From assembly GCA_965153355.1 (NCBI GenBank), contig OZ231126.1, positions 27,404,001-27,468,000 of the forward strand: a DNA stretch of 64,000 bases, given 5' to 3'. Of this stretch, positions 26,701 through 33,784 are shown one piece after another. The stretch comes from Flaccisagitta enflata. Its lineage: Eukaryota > Chaetognatha > Sagittoidea > Aphragmophora. Both the position numbers and the translations under genes were made by a program. The number at the start of each line of letters is the position of its first letter. Within the stretch, counting starts at the first letter, position 1. Below the pieces are notes generated by a model. The model ran no database searches, was not told where the DNA came from, and worked only from the letters and a program-made list of their open reading frames with translations.

Positions 26701-29700
26701 GTTGAGTTAAGGTTAGGACTGCTGAGTTTGGCTAGGGACTGGGTTGAGTTTAGGGCTAGGGACTGGGTTGAGCTGTGTTTAGGGACTGGGCTGAGCTTTA
26801 GGTTAGGGACTGGGGCTGAGTTTGAGGTTAGGGACTGGGGGCTGAGTTTAGGTTAGGGACTGGGCTGGGAGCTTCTAGGTTAGGACTGCTGAGTTTAAAG
26901 GTAGGACAAGGGTTGAGTTTAGGTTAGGGACTGGGTTGAGTTTAGGGGTAAGGGACTGGGTTGAGTTTGGTTTAGGGACTGGGTTGAGTTTAGGTTAGGG
27001 ACTGGGCTGAGCTTTAGGGTTAGGACTGGGTTGAGTTTAGGTTAGGACTGCTGAGCTAGTTGGGACTGCTGATGAGGTTAGGGTGCTTGGGCTCTGGGAC
27101 TGAGTTTAGGTTTAGGACTGGGTTGAGTTTAGGGTTGGGACTGCTGAGTTTAGGGTTAGGGACTGGCTGATTTGAGGTTGGGGACTGGGTTGAATTTAGG
27201 TTAGGGACTGGAGCTGAGTTTAGGTTAGGACTGGGCTGGAGTTTGGTAGGTAGTTTAGGTGACTGCTGAGTTTAGGTTAGGGACTGGGTTGAGTTCAGGT
27301 TGGGACTGGGTTGAGTTTGGGGTTAGGGACTGCTGAGTTTAGGTTAACAACTGTTGAGTTTAGGCCAGGGACTGGCTGAGCTTAGGTTTGGGACCATTGA
27401 GTTTGGGGTTAGGGACTGGGTTGAGTTTAGGGTTAGGGACTGGGTTGAGTTTAGGGTTAGGGACTGGGTTGAGTTTAGGGTTAGGGACTAAGTTGAGTTA
27501 AGGGTTAGGGAATGGGCAAAGTTTCTCAATTTTGTCAACGGCAAAGTTTCTCAATTTTTTATGGCAAATTTTCTCAGGCAAAATTTCTCGACTTTGCATA
27601 GGCATAGGCAATGTTTCTTGACTTTGCCATAGGCAAAGTTTCTCAACTTTGCCGTAGGCAAAGTTTTTCAACTTTGCCGTAGGCAAAGTTTCTCATTTTT
27701 GCCGTAGGCAAAGTTTCTCAACTTTGCCATAGTTTCTCAACTGGCAAGGGTGGTAGGTCGGTTTGGCCAGTTAGCATGCTCAAATGCATATAAATCACAT
27801 ACATATGTTGAGTCCTTCCATTTAGAGACTCCATACCAAATTTCAACCAAATCGGTTGAGAAATGCACGTTTTTCTATTTTAGGCCGGTAGGCTGGTTGG
27901 GCCGGTCGGATCACAAAAATTGGATAGGATGTAAAGCGCCTTACTCTAGTACAACTTCCCACCAAATATGAACCATATCGGTCAAAGCATAAAAAAGTTA
28001 TCCATTTTTTAAAAATGTTTACAACGACGACGACAACAACGACAACGACGACACCCACCCGCCTTGAATTATAGTCTGCGTCGGAATGTTATTCCGTCGC
28101 GGACAAAAAAACCCAGTCACTAACCCTTGACTCAATCCAGTCCCTGACCCAAAACTCAACCCACACCCTAACCCTAAACTCAACCCAGTCCCTAACCCTA
28201 AACTCAACCCAGTTCCTAACCCTAAACTCAACCCAGTTCCTAACCCTAAACTCAACCAGTCCCTAACCCTAAACTCAAACCAGTCCCTAACCCTAAACTC
28301 AACCCAGACCCCAACCCTAAACTCAACCCAGACCCTAACCCTAAACTCAACCCAGTCCCTAACCCTAAACTAAACCCAGTCCCTAACCCTAAACTAAACC
28401 CAGTTCCTAACCCTAAACTCAACTCAGTTCCTAACCCTAAATTCAACTCAGTCCCTAACCCTAAACTCAACCAGTCCCTAACCCTAAACTCAACCAGTCC
28501 CTAACCCTAAACTCAAACCAGTCCCTAACCATAAACTCAAACCCGTCCCTAACCCTAAAGTCAAACCAGTTGCTAAGCCTAAATTCAACCCAGTTGCTAA
28601 GCCTAAATTCAACCCAGTTGCTAAGCCTAAATTCAACCCAGTTGCCAACCCTAAATTCAACCCAGTTGCTAACCCTAAATTCAAGCCAGTTTTTAACCCT
28701 AAACCCAACCCATTCCCTAACCCTGAACTCAACCCAGTCACAAAAATCGGATAGGATGTAAAGCGCCTTACCCTAGTAAAACTTCCCACCAAATATGAAC
28801 CATATTGGTCAAAGCATAAAAAAGTTATCCATTTTTTAAAAGTGTTTACAACGACGACGACAACAACGACAACAACGACACCCACCCGCCTTGAATTATA
28901 GTCCGCGTCGGAATGTTATTCTGTCGCGGACAAAAAAATTGTGGGTGGGGCGGTGGGTGGGGGGCAATAGGCAGGATTGGAAAACTCACTTTTAAGGCAC
29001 TAACCACCGCCCCACCGCCCCACCGGTACAAAAAGAGCAAAGGTACTTAACTTCACCCCAACTTTATAACTTCTTGAATAAGCAATAAAGAAAATGTTTT
29101 AACATTAAAAAACGGTGAGGCATATGAACAGCTAAAATATTTAACTAAGCGAAACATGTTTAGATAAGAACAGCATGAATCACATGCAATAGACAGAACA
29201 GTGAACTATTCAGTTCAAATCAATCTAATTCCCGGCAATCAATTTTTTTTTAATTAAATTCTCACACATAATCTATTCGGCTAATTTGTGATTCTATAAG
29301 TACATTTCATGAGTCACTCGTGAATGGGCACCTAATCCCATGAAATGTATTTATCTAAAATATCTATGTCATTAGGAAGAAATCTCCTGTTGATTCGCCC
29401 ATAAATCGAATAAAAACGTTTTCTAAATATCTAAAAACAGAAACGTGATTGACTTTTGTTGATAAGGAATGAAAGACACGGATCACTGTTCTATCTAAAG
29501 CATAAAGATTGCAGTCACTTATTCAAATATATATTTTTAGTCGCGGACACGCGACTCTACACCTTGGTCTGTCGGTCGGTCCGTCCGTCCGTCCGTTTTG
29601 CGCACTACTGCTCCTGCCCAACTGTCCGCGACTGGATTGCCGTGTATCCGGCCTTGTTTTTTTGCCTTCTAGTCAAAAATTCTACAAATTCGAAGGCACA

Positions 29701-32018
29701 AGCTAATTAGCTACGTCTAAAGAACAAAACCAAGTAAAATGGTTGTAACGAAACTATGTGACGATTAACTAGGTTTAAACGCATCACCTCAATAAGTAAA
29801 ACCAAAAAAAAAAAGATTTTTAAAAAATTCAGTCTTGTAATGTAGAGTTATTCATCAAAGTCTGACTGGGCGAAATAGTCTGACAAGGGAAAAAAGTCTG
29901 ACAAGGGAAAAAAGTCTGGCAAGGGAAAAAAGTCTGGCAAGGGAAAAAAGTCTGGCAAGGGAAAAAAGTCTGGCAAGGGAAAAAAGTCTGGCAAGGGAAA
30001 AAAGTCTGGCAGTGGAAAAAATCTTGCAGGGGAAAGAAATCTTGCAGTGGAAAAAAATCTTGCAGGGAAAAAAGTTTGGCAGGGGGAACAGTCTGGCAGG
30101 CGAAAAAGTCTCGCAGGGTAAAAAAAGTCCGGCAGGGTGTCGTTAAAAACGACTGGAAGCGGTCATGATAGGTCATTACAAAAGTCTGGTTGAGTCATTA
30201 GAAAGTTTGCCATGTCATAAGAAAAGTCTGGCAGCAACTTTGAGAGGTCATTAGAGAAGTCTGGTTGAGTCATTAGAAAAGTCATGAGTCATTAGAAAAG
30301 TCTTGAAGCAGTCAAGAGATGTCATTAGAAAAGTCTGGAAGCAGTCTGGAAAAGTCATTAGAAAGTCCGATTGCGTCATTAGAAAAGTTCATTAGACGTT
30401 CATTAGAACGGAGTCATTAGACGTTCATTAGACGTTCATAAATTTGCAAAAAAAAATTTTGCAAAAAAAAAATTGTGAAAAAAAAATTTGTGAAAAAAAA
30501 AATTTGTAAAAAAAAAATTTGTGAAAAAATAATTTATGAAAAAAAATTTGTGAAAAATTTTTTTGCAAAAACAATTTGTGAAAAAAAAAATTGCGTCATT
30601 AGAAAAGTTCATTAGACATTCATTAGAACGGAGTCATTAGACGTTCATTAGACGTTCATTAGAACAGAGTCATTAGACGTTCATGAGACGTTCATTAGAA
30701 CGGAGTCATTAGAAATAGTTAACGAGGTAGGGACGAGTAACTCAAGGTACGTCATTAGACGTCATTAGAGGTCATTAGAGGTCATTAGACGTCATTAGAA
30801 GTCGTAGGAGACTTTTCATTAGGCAATAAAGATGAAATCAACCAAGACCCGGTTATGTCGATCTTACTTTACTTTCGCCCCAGAGGAAAGTGCGCCGGAA
30901 AACTCCATACTAACCAAAGATTACACCAATTCTCCGTTACATCGTTACAAGAAGGCCGGATCGAAGAACTGCGGCAACATTTTCAAGCCCAGCTCCACTC
31001 TTCATCTCTCCAACATCGCCGATGGCGTCACTGAAGATGAACTAGTCCGACCGTTCAAACAATATGGAGAGTAAGTGTGCAAACTTCTATTGTTGTTAAA
31101 ACTATGGTTTTGAATTTGACGAGTACAAAAAAATAACTGCAGTGTGCAAAGGAGGATTTCATTCACCGATACAAGAAACGAAACTCTAACGTTTTAAGGA
31201 GTGCAGTGTGAAATTAGCACTGCGGCGGAGAGTTAGGTGAACTCTTAGCTGAAATGGTCCTCTTCTAACTTTCTTTCTCTCTTTCTTTCTTTCTCTCTTT
31301 CGTTCTTTCTCTCTTTCTTTCTTTTTCTCTTTCTTTCTCTCTTTCTCTCTTTCTTTCTCTCTTTCTTTCTCTCTTTCTTTCTCTCTTTCTTTCTTTCTGT
31401 CTTTCTTTCTTTCTGTCTTTTTTTCTTTTTTTCCTTCTTAACCCCCCTTGGCTGGTTACAACTGCCGCACTTTTGCGTTTGCTCGCCGCTTAGCATTATT
31501 ACCATGCTACGCACAATCGGCACCTCTGATTATTATTAAGGGAAATTTTCCACAAAAGTTTTTTAGGATGAACGATTTTTTTTTTGTTTTGAGATAGCAT
31601 TTCGGCTATCTGAGGTCATGAGAGATTGCTTGTCCAAGTTTCAGTGAAAAATCTCAACAACCTCAACAACCTACAGCGTCATCGTATACTCTCATTTGAC
31701 AGGGTTGCGCGTTTCAAGTTTTTTGCGGGTACTCAAAAGATGGCGGTGATAGCGATGGCGTCGACGGAAGAAGCCATCGACGCCCTTATCAACATGCACA
31801 ACCATCCATTCAACAAGCAACATCTGAGGTAAAACTGCTGCGTAATCTGAGCGTAAAAGCTAAGCCAGCGTAACGCAATTGACTACAGAGCTTTGTGCTC
31901 AAATACTTATCTAATTAACGAAATTTCGCTAACCCTTCTCTACCTCGCCTCGTTTCCAAAAGAAATATTATTTTTGTTTTTTAGGGTCTCTTTCTCAAAA
32001 TCGCCGTTGAAACCCTAA
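1..32018 (+). CDS. PTBP1-like: PTB/hnRNP I-family RNA-binding protein, four RRMs, 11 visible exons, 5'-partial
   Basis: Spliced CDS: 1-48, 301-447, 646-747, 4014-4131, 10278-10429, 10653-10798, 11109-11275, 13480-13728, 30884-31070, 31703-31828, 31985-32018. The joins give 1476 nt, 491 residues plus stop, with every GT-AG junction in phase. RRM1 is about residues 27-100 (RNP2 VVHIRN, then [19 protein letters not shown]), RRM2 148-237 ([29 protein letters not shown]), RRM3 295-375 ([26 protein letters not shown]) and RRM4 414-488 ([16 protein letters not shown]). The C-terminus [11 protein letters not shown] is typical of the family. PTB proteins bind CU-rich RNA and control alternative splicing, polyadenylation and IRES use, in the nucleus and by shuttling. 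The match extends to the linkers ([30 protein letters not shown]), which favours PTB over hnRNP L. The N-terminal exon(s) and start codon are upstream of the window. CU-rich intronic tracts could allow autoregulation (inference). Confidence 0.95.
301..447 (+). CDS. PTBP1-like: PTB exon b, RRM1 first half
   Basis: Residues 17-65. The RNP2 strand VVHIRN and the PTB signature [19 protein letters not shown] are visible. The donor is GTGAGA; the acceptor AG at 299-300 follows a pyrimidine-rich stretch. Confidence 0.93.
646..747 (+). CDS. PTBP1-like: PTB exon c, RRM1 second half
   Basis: Thirty-four codons beginning [18 protein letters not shown] and ending RTVFVQ. The acceptor is TTTTAG and the donor GTAAAC. 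The exon break inside RRM1 after KNQ is the one seen in vertebrate PTB genes. Confidence 0.93.
892..1007 (-). mobile_element. Hairpin-ended short repeat (HSR), GGTGC subfamily
   Basis: On the - strand it starts AGGTGCGACAAAGCACCTC, whose arms pair, and ends TTGGCCTTG. It closely matches the copy at 51511-51623. An inverted GTCGCACCT lies near the far end. Confidence 0.65.
1013..3480. repeat. GACAGACAGA-type minisatellite with four successive unit types
   Basis: A units-within-units array in PTB intron 3. From about 1085 to 2620 the unit is GACAGACAG plus 4-8 A (12-17 bp). About 2615-2900 it becomes a 22-bp CTGACAGACAAAAA type. About 2900-3170 it is a 22-bp GACGCTGACAGACGGACGAAAA-like unit without long A runs. 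About 3165-3440 it is a 32-bp unit with GACAAACCGAAATAGA. The array has no stop codon in several frames, so long reading frames (up to 898 codons on the - strand) are artefacts. Confidence 0.95.
3505..3592. repeat. (GAAA)n microsatellite
   Basis: About 22 copies of GAAA directly after the minisatellite. From 3600 to 4013 I see only intron, with a G-rich patch at 3805-3865, up to the acceptor of exon d. Confidence 0.9.
4014..4131 (+). CDS. PTBP1-like: PTB exon d, RRM1-RRM2 linker
   Basis: Encodes [19 protein letters not shown] and an Ala/Asn-rich linker, the counterpart of the vertebrate FSNHKELKTD linker. It ends in phase 1 at a GTAAGG donor. It is isolated between introns of 3.3 and 6.1 kb. 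Confidence 0.92.
4197..4425. repeat. GGCCACCCC-type tandem array
   Basis: Irregular 12-18 bp units of GCCACCCC with spacer. It opens with the palindrome GGGTGGCCTAGGCCACCC. The same unit recurs at 9388-9605, the other edge of the composite block. Confidence 0.85.
4430..5095. repeat. GCAAAGTGTACTTTACCATC tandem array
   Basis: Around 30 units of 19-21 bp; CATCR and GTGTACTT vary and some units lack GT. CAAAGT and ACTTT make each unit partly self-complementary. Confidence 0.9.
5110..5420 (-). repeat. 24-bp telomere-derived satellite, degenerate C-rich block
   Basis: Units of the CCCTAAACTCAACC type, the complement of the 24-bp G-rich unit at 25370-27510. Units are degenerate here. Confidence 0.85.
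5420..6235. repeat. Interstitial telomere-like cluster 1
   Basis: Short runs of CCCTAA separated by a recurring spacer (CGCAACATATACCTC, AAGTGAAGTC), then inverted runs of TTAGGG with TTTGGAGG spacers. It includes the tail GTAAGTGAGCGACATGCACC found again near 8600 and 9050. A (GA)n tract interrupts it. Confidence 0.9.
5640..5719. repeat. (GA)n microsatellite
   Basis: About 40 uninterrupted GA dinucleotides inside the telomere-like cluster. Confidence 0.95.
6401..7005. mobile_element. Probable solo LTR inserted in telomere-like repeat
   Basis: 605 bp that begins TGTAGAGATC and ends TTATCCACA (TG...CA). It is flanked by ACCC at 6397-6400 and 7006-7009. Removing it and one ACCC restores the uninterrupted text seen at 5440-5460. 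Promoter-like features fit a U3 region: several CCAAT boxes (for example GCCAATCAG near 6794) and TTTATAAG near 6828. No internal retrotransposon genes are present. The 4-bp duplication is weak because the host is repetitive. Confidence 0.7.
7006..7296. repeat. Interstitial telomere-like cluster 2
   Basis: The same CCCTAA/spacer/TTAGGG arrangement as 5440-6150, continuing from the solo LTR to the next insertion. Confidence 0.88.
7297..8594. mobile_element. Non-autonomous TIR element in telomere-like cluster
   Basis: Terminal inverted repeats contain CAGCGGCAGACTCACA (7306 onward) and its complement ending at 8585, with nine partly matching bases outside. TTCA flanks both sides, and excision restores the host text found intact near 6150 and 9045. 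About 1.3 kb of interior has no recognisable transposase. A duplicated GAATTTCGGACAATTGG motif lies near 7863 and 8062. Confidence 0.75.
8595..9385. repeat. Interstitial telomere-like cluster 3 plus 24-bp units
   Basis: Resumes the host repeat after the TIR element: TTAGGG runs, CCCTAA runs with the CGCAACAT spacer, then CCCTAAACTCAACC units from about 9155. Confidence 0.88.
9388..9605. repeat. GGCCACCCC-type tandem array, right edge
   Basis: Units of about 18 bp (ATGGCCACCCCCCACCCCT) then ACGGAAGCCACCCCTACCTT units. It closes with the palindrome CCACCCCTCTATAGAGGGG, mirroring the palindrome at 4197. Confidence 0.85.
9729..9932. mobile_element. Short foldback element, GGGCAGCGGCCCC ends
   Basis: A perfect 19-bp inverted repeat (GGGCAGCGGCCCCAAAGGG and complement) bounds 204 bp. 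The same ends and the GTCCT.CAGGACAT neighbourhood recur at 40921-41635. It lies in PTB intron 4. Confidence 0.65.
10010..10270 (+). promoter_or_regulatory. Extended CU-rich tract upstream of PTB exon e
   Basis: About 250 nt of CTCTCC, TTCTCTT and CCCCTGTCCCCTCT on the sense strand immediately before the acceptor at 10277. It serves as the polypyrimidine tract. It is also dense in UCUU/CUCUCU, the known PTB-binding motifs, so self-binding is plausible (inference). Confidence 0.45.
10278..10429 (+). CDS. PTBP1-like: PTB exon e, RRM2 first half
   Basis: Residues 139-189, including [20 protein letters not shown] and [11 protein letters not shown]. The split codon with exon d gives Glu. The acceptor follows an unusually long pyrimidine tract; the donor is GTGAGA. 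Confidence 0.95.
10653..10798 (+). CDS. PTBP1-like: PTB exon f, RRM2 second half
   Basis: Encodes [20 protein letters not shown] and [17 protein letters not shown] through FNDDVG. The GQNIYN-CC block is diagnostic of PTB RRM2. The donor is GTAAAG, phase 2. Confidence 0.95.
11109..11275 (+). CDS. PTBP1-like: PTB exon g, RRM2-RRM3 linker
   Basis: Encodes the linker starting [20 protein letters not shown], low complexity and rich in Ser, Arg and Glu. This linker is poorly conserved and often alternatively spliced in PTB genes. The phase fits exons on both sides; the donor is GTAGGA. Confidence 0.85.
11834..12881. mobile_element. TA-flanked TIR element A (CAG...CTG)
   Basis: Ends CAGGGGAAGGAGAAATATAA and its complement, with the match continuing through GATGTGAACCCCC and GTAGCACCCCC, over 50 bp in all. 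TA lies on both sides. The 54648-55047 element has the same ends. No transposase is visible in 1048 bp. It occupies about half of PTB intron 7. Confidence 0.75.
12188..12387. repeat. Internal inverted repeat within element A
   Basis: GATAGGTCGCACTATATACT near 12216 is mirrored by AGTATATAGTGCGACCTATC near 12343. Together with flanking TGGTAAAATTTCC sequence this forms a foldback of about 200 bp, probably a nested element. Confidence 0.65.
12967..13187. repeat. 24-bp tandem repeat in PTB intron 7
   Basis: About five good copies of a GAGAGAGGAAAACCTGCAAA-containing unit plus degenerate upstream copies. Because 24 is a multiple of 3 it reads as an LREENLQS octapeptide. There is no homology or splice support for coding. 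Confidence 0.8.
13480..13728 (+). CDS. PTBP1-like: PTB exon h, RRM3
   Basis: Holds nearly all of RRM3: [56 protein letters not shown] and VRSSKH. It ends MPK plus one base at a GTGAGA donor. The next exon is 17.2 kb away. Confidence 0.96.
14106..14350. repeat. CTAATGA/TCATTAG short tandem and inverted repeats
   Basis: Runs of TCATTAGAG followed by runs of CTAATGAGT, its complement. They form a long imperfect hairpin and introduce the same 9-bp motif used in the adjoining satellite. Confidence 0.8.
14552..14752 (-). mobile_element. HSR copy in satellite
   Basis: It lies between AAA and AAAAA of the satellite text TAAATAAAAAACAAGGGGG. The left end is CAAGTGACGCGGGGTCAC and the right end GTTGCGTGTCCGCAACT. 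CGGACGGAC repeats lie inside. Confidence 0.65.
21116..21362 (-). mobile_element. HSR copy in satellite
   Basis: Splits the satellite's A-tract (CATTAGAAAAA...AAAAAGTCTTG), which fixes its ends: CAAGGACAACCC on the left and GTTGCGTGCACGCGACT on the right. Confidence 0.75.
22195..22615. repeat. GATCCCTATAA/GGTGGGTGGG dispersed repeat segments
   Basis: Two similar blocks (near 22200 and 22340) with TGCGATCCCTATAA and AAAGCTTT, then inverted versions with GGTGGGTGGGTGGG and GAAAAGCAGCTTTCCCTTT near 22430-22600. No gene is visible. Confidence 0.6.
22615..22880. repeat. AAGTTGAGAAACTTTGCC tandem array (left arm)
   Basis: Units of about 27 bp, AGTTGAGAAACTTTGCCTTT then GGCAA. The inverted form occurs at 27525-27745. 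Confidence 0.85.
22880..23915 (-). repeat. 24-bp telomere-derived satellite, C-rich on + strand
   Basis: About 43 units of the CCCTAAACTCAACCCAGT type. Sub-blocks differ: CAGTTGCTAAGCCTAAATTC units near 23600-23750, CAGACCCTAACC units near 23330-23400. Confidence 0.93.
24149..25085. mobile_element. Non-autonomous hAT element with 8-bp target duplication
   Basis: Starts CAGGGTTG and ends CAACCCTG, flanked by AAATGCCC at 24141-24148 and 25086-25093. The subterminal GGATTAATCCATTTG is inverted at the other end. CAGGG-type ends plus an 8-bp duplication are the hallmark of the hAT superfamily. The 937 bp contain an HSR insertion and no transposase. Confidence 0.88.
24360..24579 (+). mobile_element. 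HSR copy inside the hAT element
   Basis: TTTTT precedes AGTCGCGTGCACGCGACTC, then GTCCGTCGGTCC repeats, ACTGCTCCTGCCC, GCACGCGACTGGGG, and the end GTGTATCCAGCCTTG before TTTT. Confidence 0.8.
25095..25300 (+). repeat. Pyrimidine-rich tract
   Basis: TTTCTTC/TTTTCC low complexity, in PTB intron 8, without any exon-like sequence. Confidence 0.7.
25370..27510 (+). repeat. 24-bp telomere-derived satellite, G-rich on + strand
   Basis: The 24-bp unit is two TTAGGG hexamers separated by ACTGGG and TTGAGT. It is nearly perfect from about 25780 to 26270 (about 20 identical units) and decays after 26300 into variable-length, mutated units. Confidence 0.96.
27525..27745. repeat. GGCAAAGTTTCTCAACTTTGCC array (right arm)
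   Basis: The inverted counterpart of the 22615-22880 array, so the two 24-bp arrays are bracketed symmetrically. Confidence 0.85.
27750..28107 (-). mobile_element. GTCC-N-CGAC foldback element, copy 1 of duplicate
   Basis: On the - strand it begins TTTTTTGTCCGCGAC; the hairpin at 28074-28104 pairs GTCCGCGACGGAAT with ATTCCGACGCGGAC (one mismatch). A TCG/TTG run and ATGGTTCATATTTGGTGGG follow. The right ~190 bp is duplicated at 28739-28937. Confidence 0.6.
28110..28738 (-). repeat. 24-bp telomere-derived satellite, second C-rich array
   Basis: About 26 units including the CAGTTGCTAAGCC variants in the same order as at 23580-23780. This suggests duplication from that array. Confidence 0.92.
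28739..28937 (-). mobile_element. GTCC-N-CGAC element 5' end, duplicate copy 2
   Basis: Nearly identical to 27905-28107, including the hairpin at 28901-28931. It brackets the 28110-28738 array as a direct repeat. Confidence 0.7.
28938..29535. other. Intron sequence, small GGTGGGGCGG inverted repeat, otherwise nothing
   Basis: GTGGGTGGGGCGGTGGG near 28940 is partly mirrored by CCACCGCCCCACCG near 29006. From 29040 to 29535 the sequence is AT-rich with no feature I can support. Confidence 0.5.
29539..29656 (+). mobile_element. HSR copy
   Basis: AGTCGCGGACACGCGACTC at the left, GGTCGGTCCGTCCGTCC inside, TGTCCGCGACTGG and GTGTATCCGGCCTTG at the right, between T-runs. Confidence 0.8.
29840..30170. 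repeat. 18-bp GTCTGGCAAGGGAAAAAA tandem array
   Basis: About 9 close copies followed by degenerate ATCTTGCAGGGGAAA units. Confidence 0.9.
30180..30810. repeat. GTCATTAGA-rich block with AAATTTGTGAAAAA core
   Basis: Short irregular repeats of TCATTAGAAAAGTC and ACGTTCATTAG around an AAAAAATTTGTGAAAAAA array (30430-30595). It abuts PTB exon i. Confidence 0.8.
30884..31070 (+). CDS. PTBP1-like: PTB exon i, RRM3-RRM4 linker and start of RRM4
   Basis: Encodes [18 protein letters not shown], then [10 protein letters not shown] and [16 protein letters not shown] to QYGE. I chose the AG at 30882-30883 because it restores phase with exon h and matches the family linker; the reading frame upstream of it is intron. 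Confidence 0.94.
31262..31440 (+). repeat. (CTTT)n/(CTCTTT)n tract in PTB intron 9
   Basis: About 180 nt of CTTTCTTTCTCT on the sense strand of the PTB transcript. UCUU is the classic PTB-binding core. Confidence 0.9.
31703..31828 (+). CDS. PTBP1-like: PTB exon j, RRM4 core
   Basis: Starts [18 protein letters not shown] and ends NKQHLR. FKFF and KMA.I are RRM4 landmarks. The frame continues upstream into non-homologous intron, so the acceptor at 31701-31702 is preferred. Confidence 0.93.
31985..32018 (+). CDS. PTBP1-like: PTB terminal exon with stop codon
   Basis: A split Arg followed by [10 protein letters not shown] and TAA. SFSKS is the conserved C-terminal strand of PTB RRM4. The acceptor is TTTTTTAG. 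I see no canonical AATAAA close downstream. Confidence 0.93.
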
Positions 32019-33145
32019 GGATCTCTCAGAGCGAAACTCTTGGGGGAGACTCTGCCCTAACATTCTACTTTCGTTGTCTTTCATTTCTCATATCTTCGAC
32101 TCTGATGATTACGTAGACTAGTTAAAATGTTACTTATACGTTCCAGTATCTATTTATTTACGTCTATTTACGTTTCTCCGCGTATAAATGATTTTGCACC
32201 AAAAAAAGAATTATTTATTTCATACGATTGATTGAAATTCGCGTTGGAAGAATTTAATTCATGTGATAGCGAAATGAACAAAACTGATAGTTGTACAGTT
32301 TGCAACTAAAACTCCTCACCCAGATTCAGTTTGTTAGTTCGGTTACTCAATCGCGTGGGTAAGATGACGAGGACCAGACCGCGAGATAATGAAAAATTTG
32401 GACCGACGTCCTTAGGCGCCTAACAAGGAAAGACCGTGAAAGTTTCTACGGCGGACTCATGATTTGGATTCTTCGTTCCGTCAGATCATGATCAGATGCA
32501 GTTGCTTCTATGGCTTAAAGCTAGATGAGACATCACCACCAGCAGGGCGATGCCTTATAGATTCTGAAATCCAAAATCCTTCATGCTAGTGCTCTTTCAA
32601 TGGCCACTTGAATCTTGGTTTGAAAGGGAAACTGACAGCTTAATTACGCAACTTAAAGCAGTTGACGATTTTCTCGTCCCCTCCTTCCTTCCATCCCATG
32701 TCGTTCTGCAAGCCGATCTTCCCTCTGCTGTGAGTAGCTTGGAGTGTCACTATGTCACTCTCCGCCCGACAGTCTTTTGTTTGCGCATTTCATTTCGTAC
32801 CATTGTCATGTCCAAGTCGGTCCGCTTGTCTGTTATGGTAATTTAGTGCGCCAAAGCAATTTTACCAGTAAACGCGGTATTAAAGATAGATCGCCAAGTT
32901 AGCCTTTGATCGTGGTTCAGTGACAGTCATAACATGCACAAGCTGCAGACCTGTTCGCCGAGTCTTCTCCACTGTCTGAGCCTCCCCATGGGTGCCTGAC
33001 TAACAGTACAGGCCCTCTTTGTGCACGTTGCGACCGGAATGCTCCTCGACTGCGGCGGACGGCCAACTCCTCATCCGTCTTCGGCTAACTTGATAGCTGG
33101 AGATTGTTTCTATTTCATTGTCTTACATTATCCCTCCTTCTTATC
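32019..33145. other. PTB 3' flank / 3' UTR region
   Basis: Contains the 3' UTR by position. I find no canonical AATAAA near the stop; an ATTAAA lies near 32878. No other gene or repeat is recognised. Confidence 0.4.
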
Positions 33146-33178
33146 TTGGAGAGATGGGAGAAAGAGATTAACTAACAA

Positions 33179-33640
33179 TATGCGACGTTGTCGTTTGATT
33201 TAATGATTACTATTAAAAACCCCATTTCATCTACACTCCTCATTCAATCAATCGTGAAAGCTATCTTGCCAACACAAGAAAACAGCATATGATGACAGAA
33301 GCAGCTTAATCACTCATACGACACCAGAGTGGCCAAAATGGAAAGGAGCTAATGCTCATATTATAAACTTCAGATAGTTATGAAAGAACGTAATTAATCA
33401 TCCCATCAATCTAAAATATTGCGAAAATGATTCTTCTAAAAGCTACTATTGTCGACAAATCTATACAGCTAATAAGATTAATCCTGTAAATTTTTAAAAG
33501 CTAATCGTAAGTTAAGATACAGATGATCTAAGAACAGGACATGTGGAAATACACTACACAGGGGCTGTTTCTGTTTACATGGATTAAATACTAGAGTTCT
33601 TGAAAAGCTGGATGCCTAAATTACTCTATTACAGGGATTC
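33179..33640. repeat. Dispersed repeat R, copy 1
   Basis: Matches 45129-45640 over nearly its whole length (ATGCGACGTTGTCGTTTGAT, ACTATTAAAAACCCC, CAAATCTATACAGCTAATAA, CTCTATTACAG), with small indels. It has no clear terminal repeats. Confidence 0.75.
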
Positions 33641-33784
33641 ACCCTCCCTAGAAAGCAGTCCCTGCGTCCAACTTCCCACCAAAGGGATTTCAAAGTAAAA
33701 AGAGTAATTTAAAGTCACACCAGGCCACATCTGCACCCTTATTAACTGCATCAAAACTTCCATCAACACTTATTTGTCAAACTG

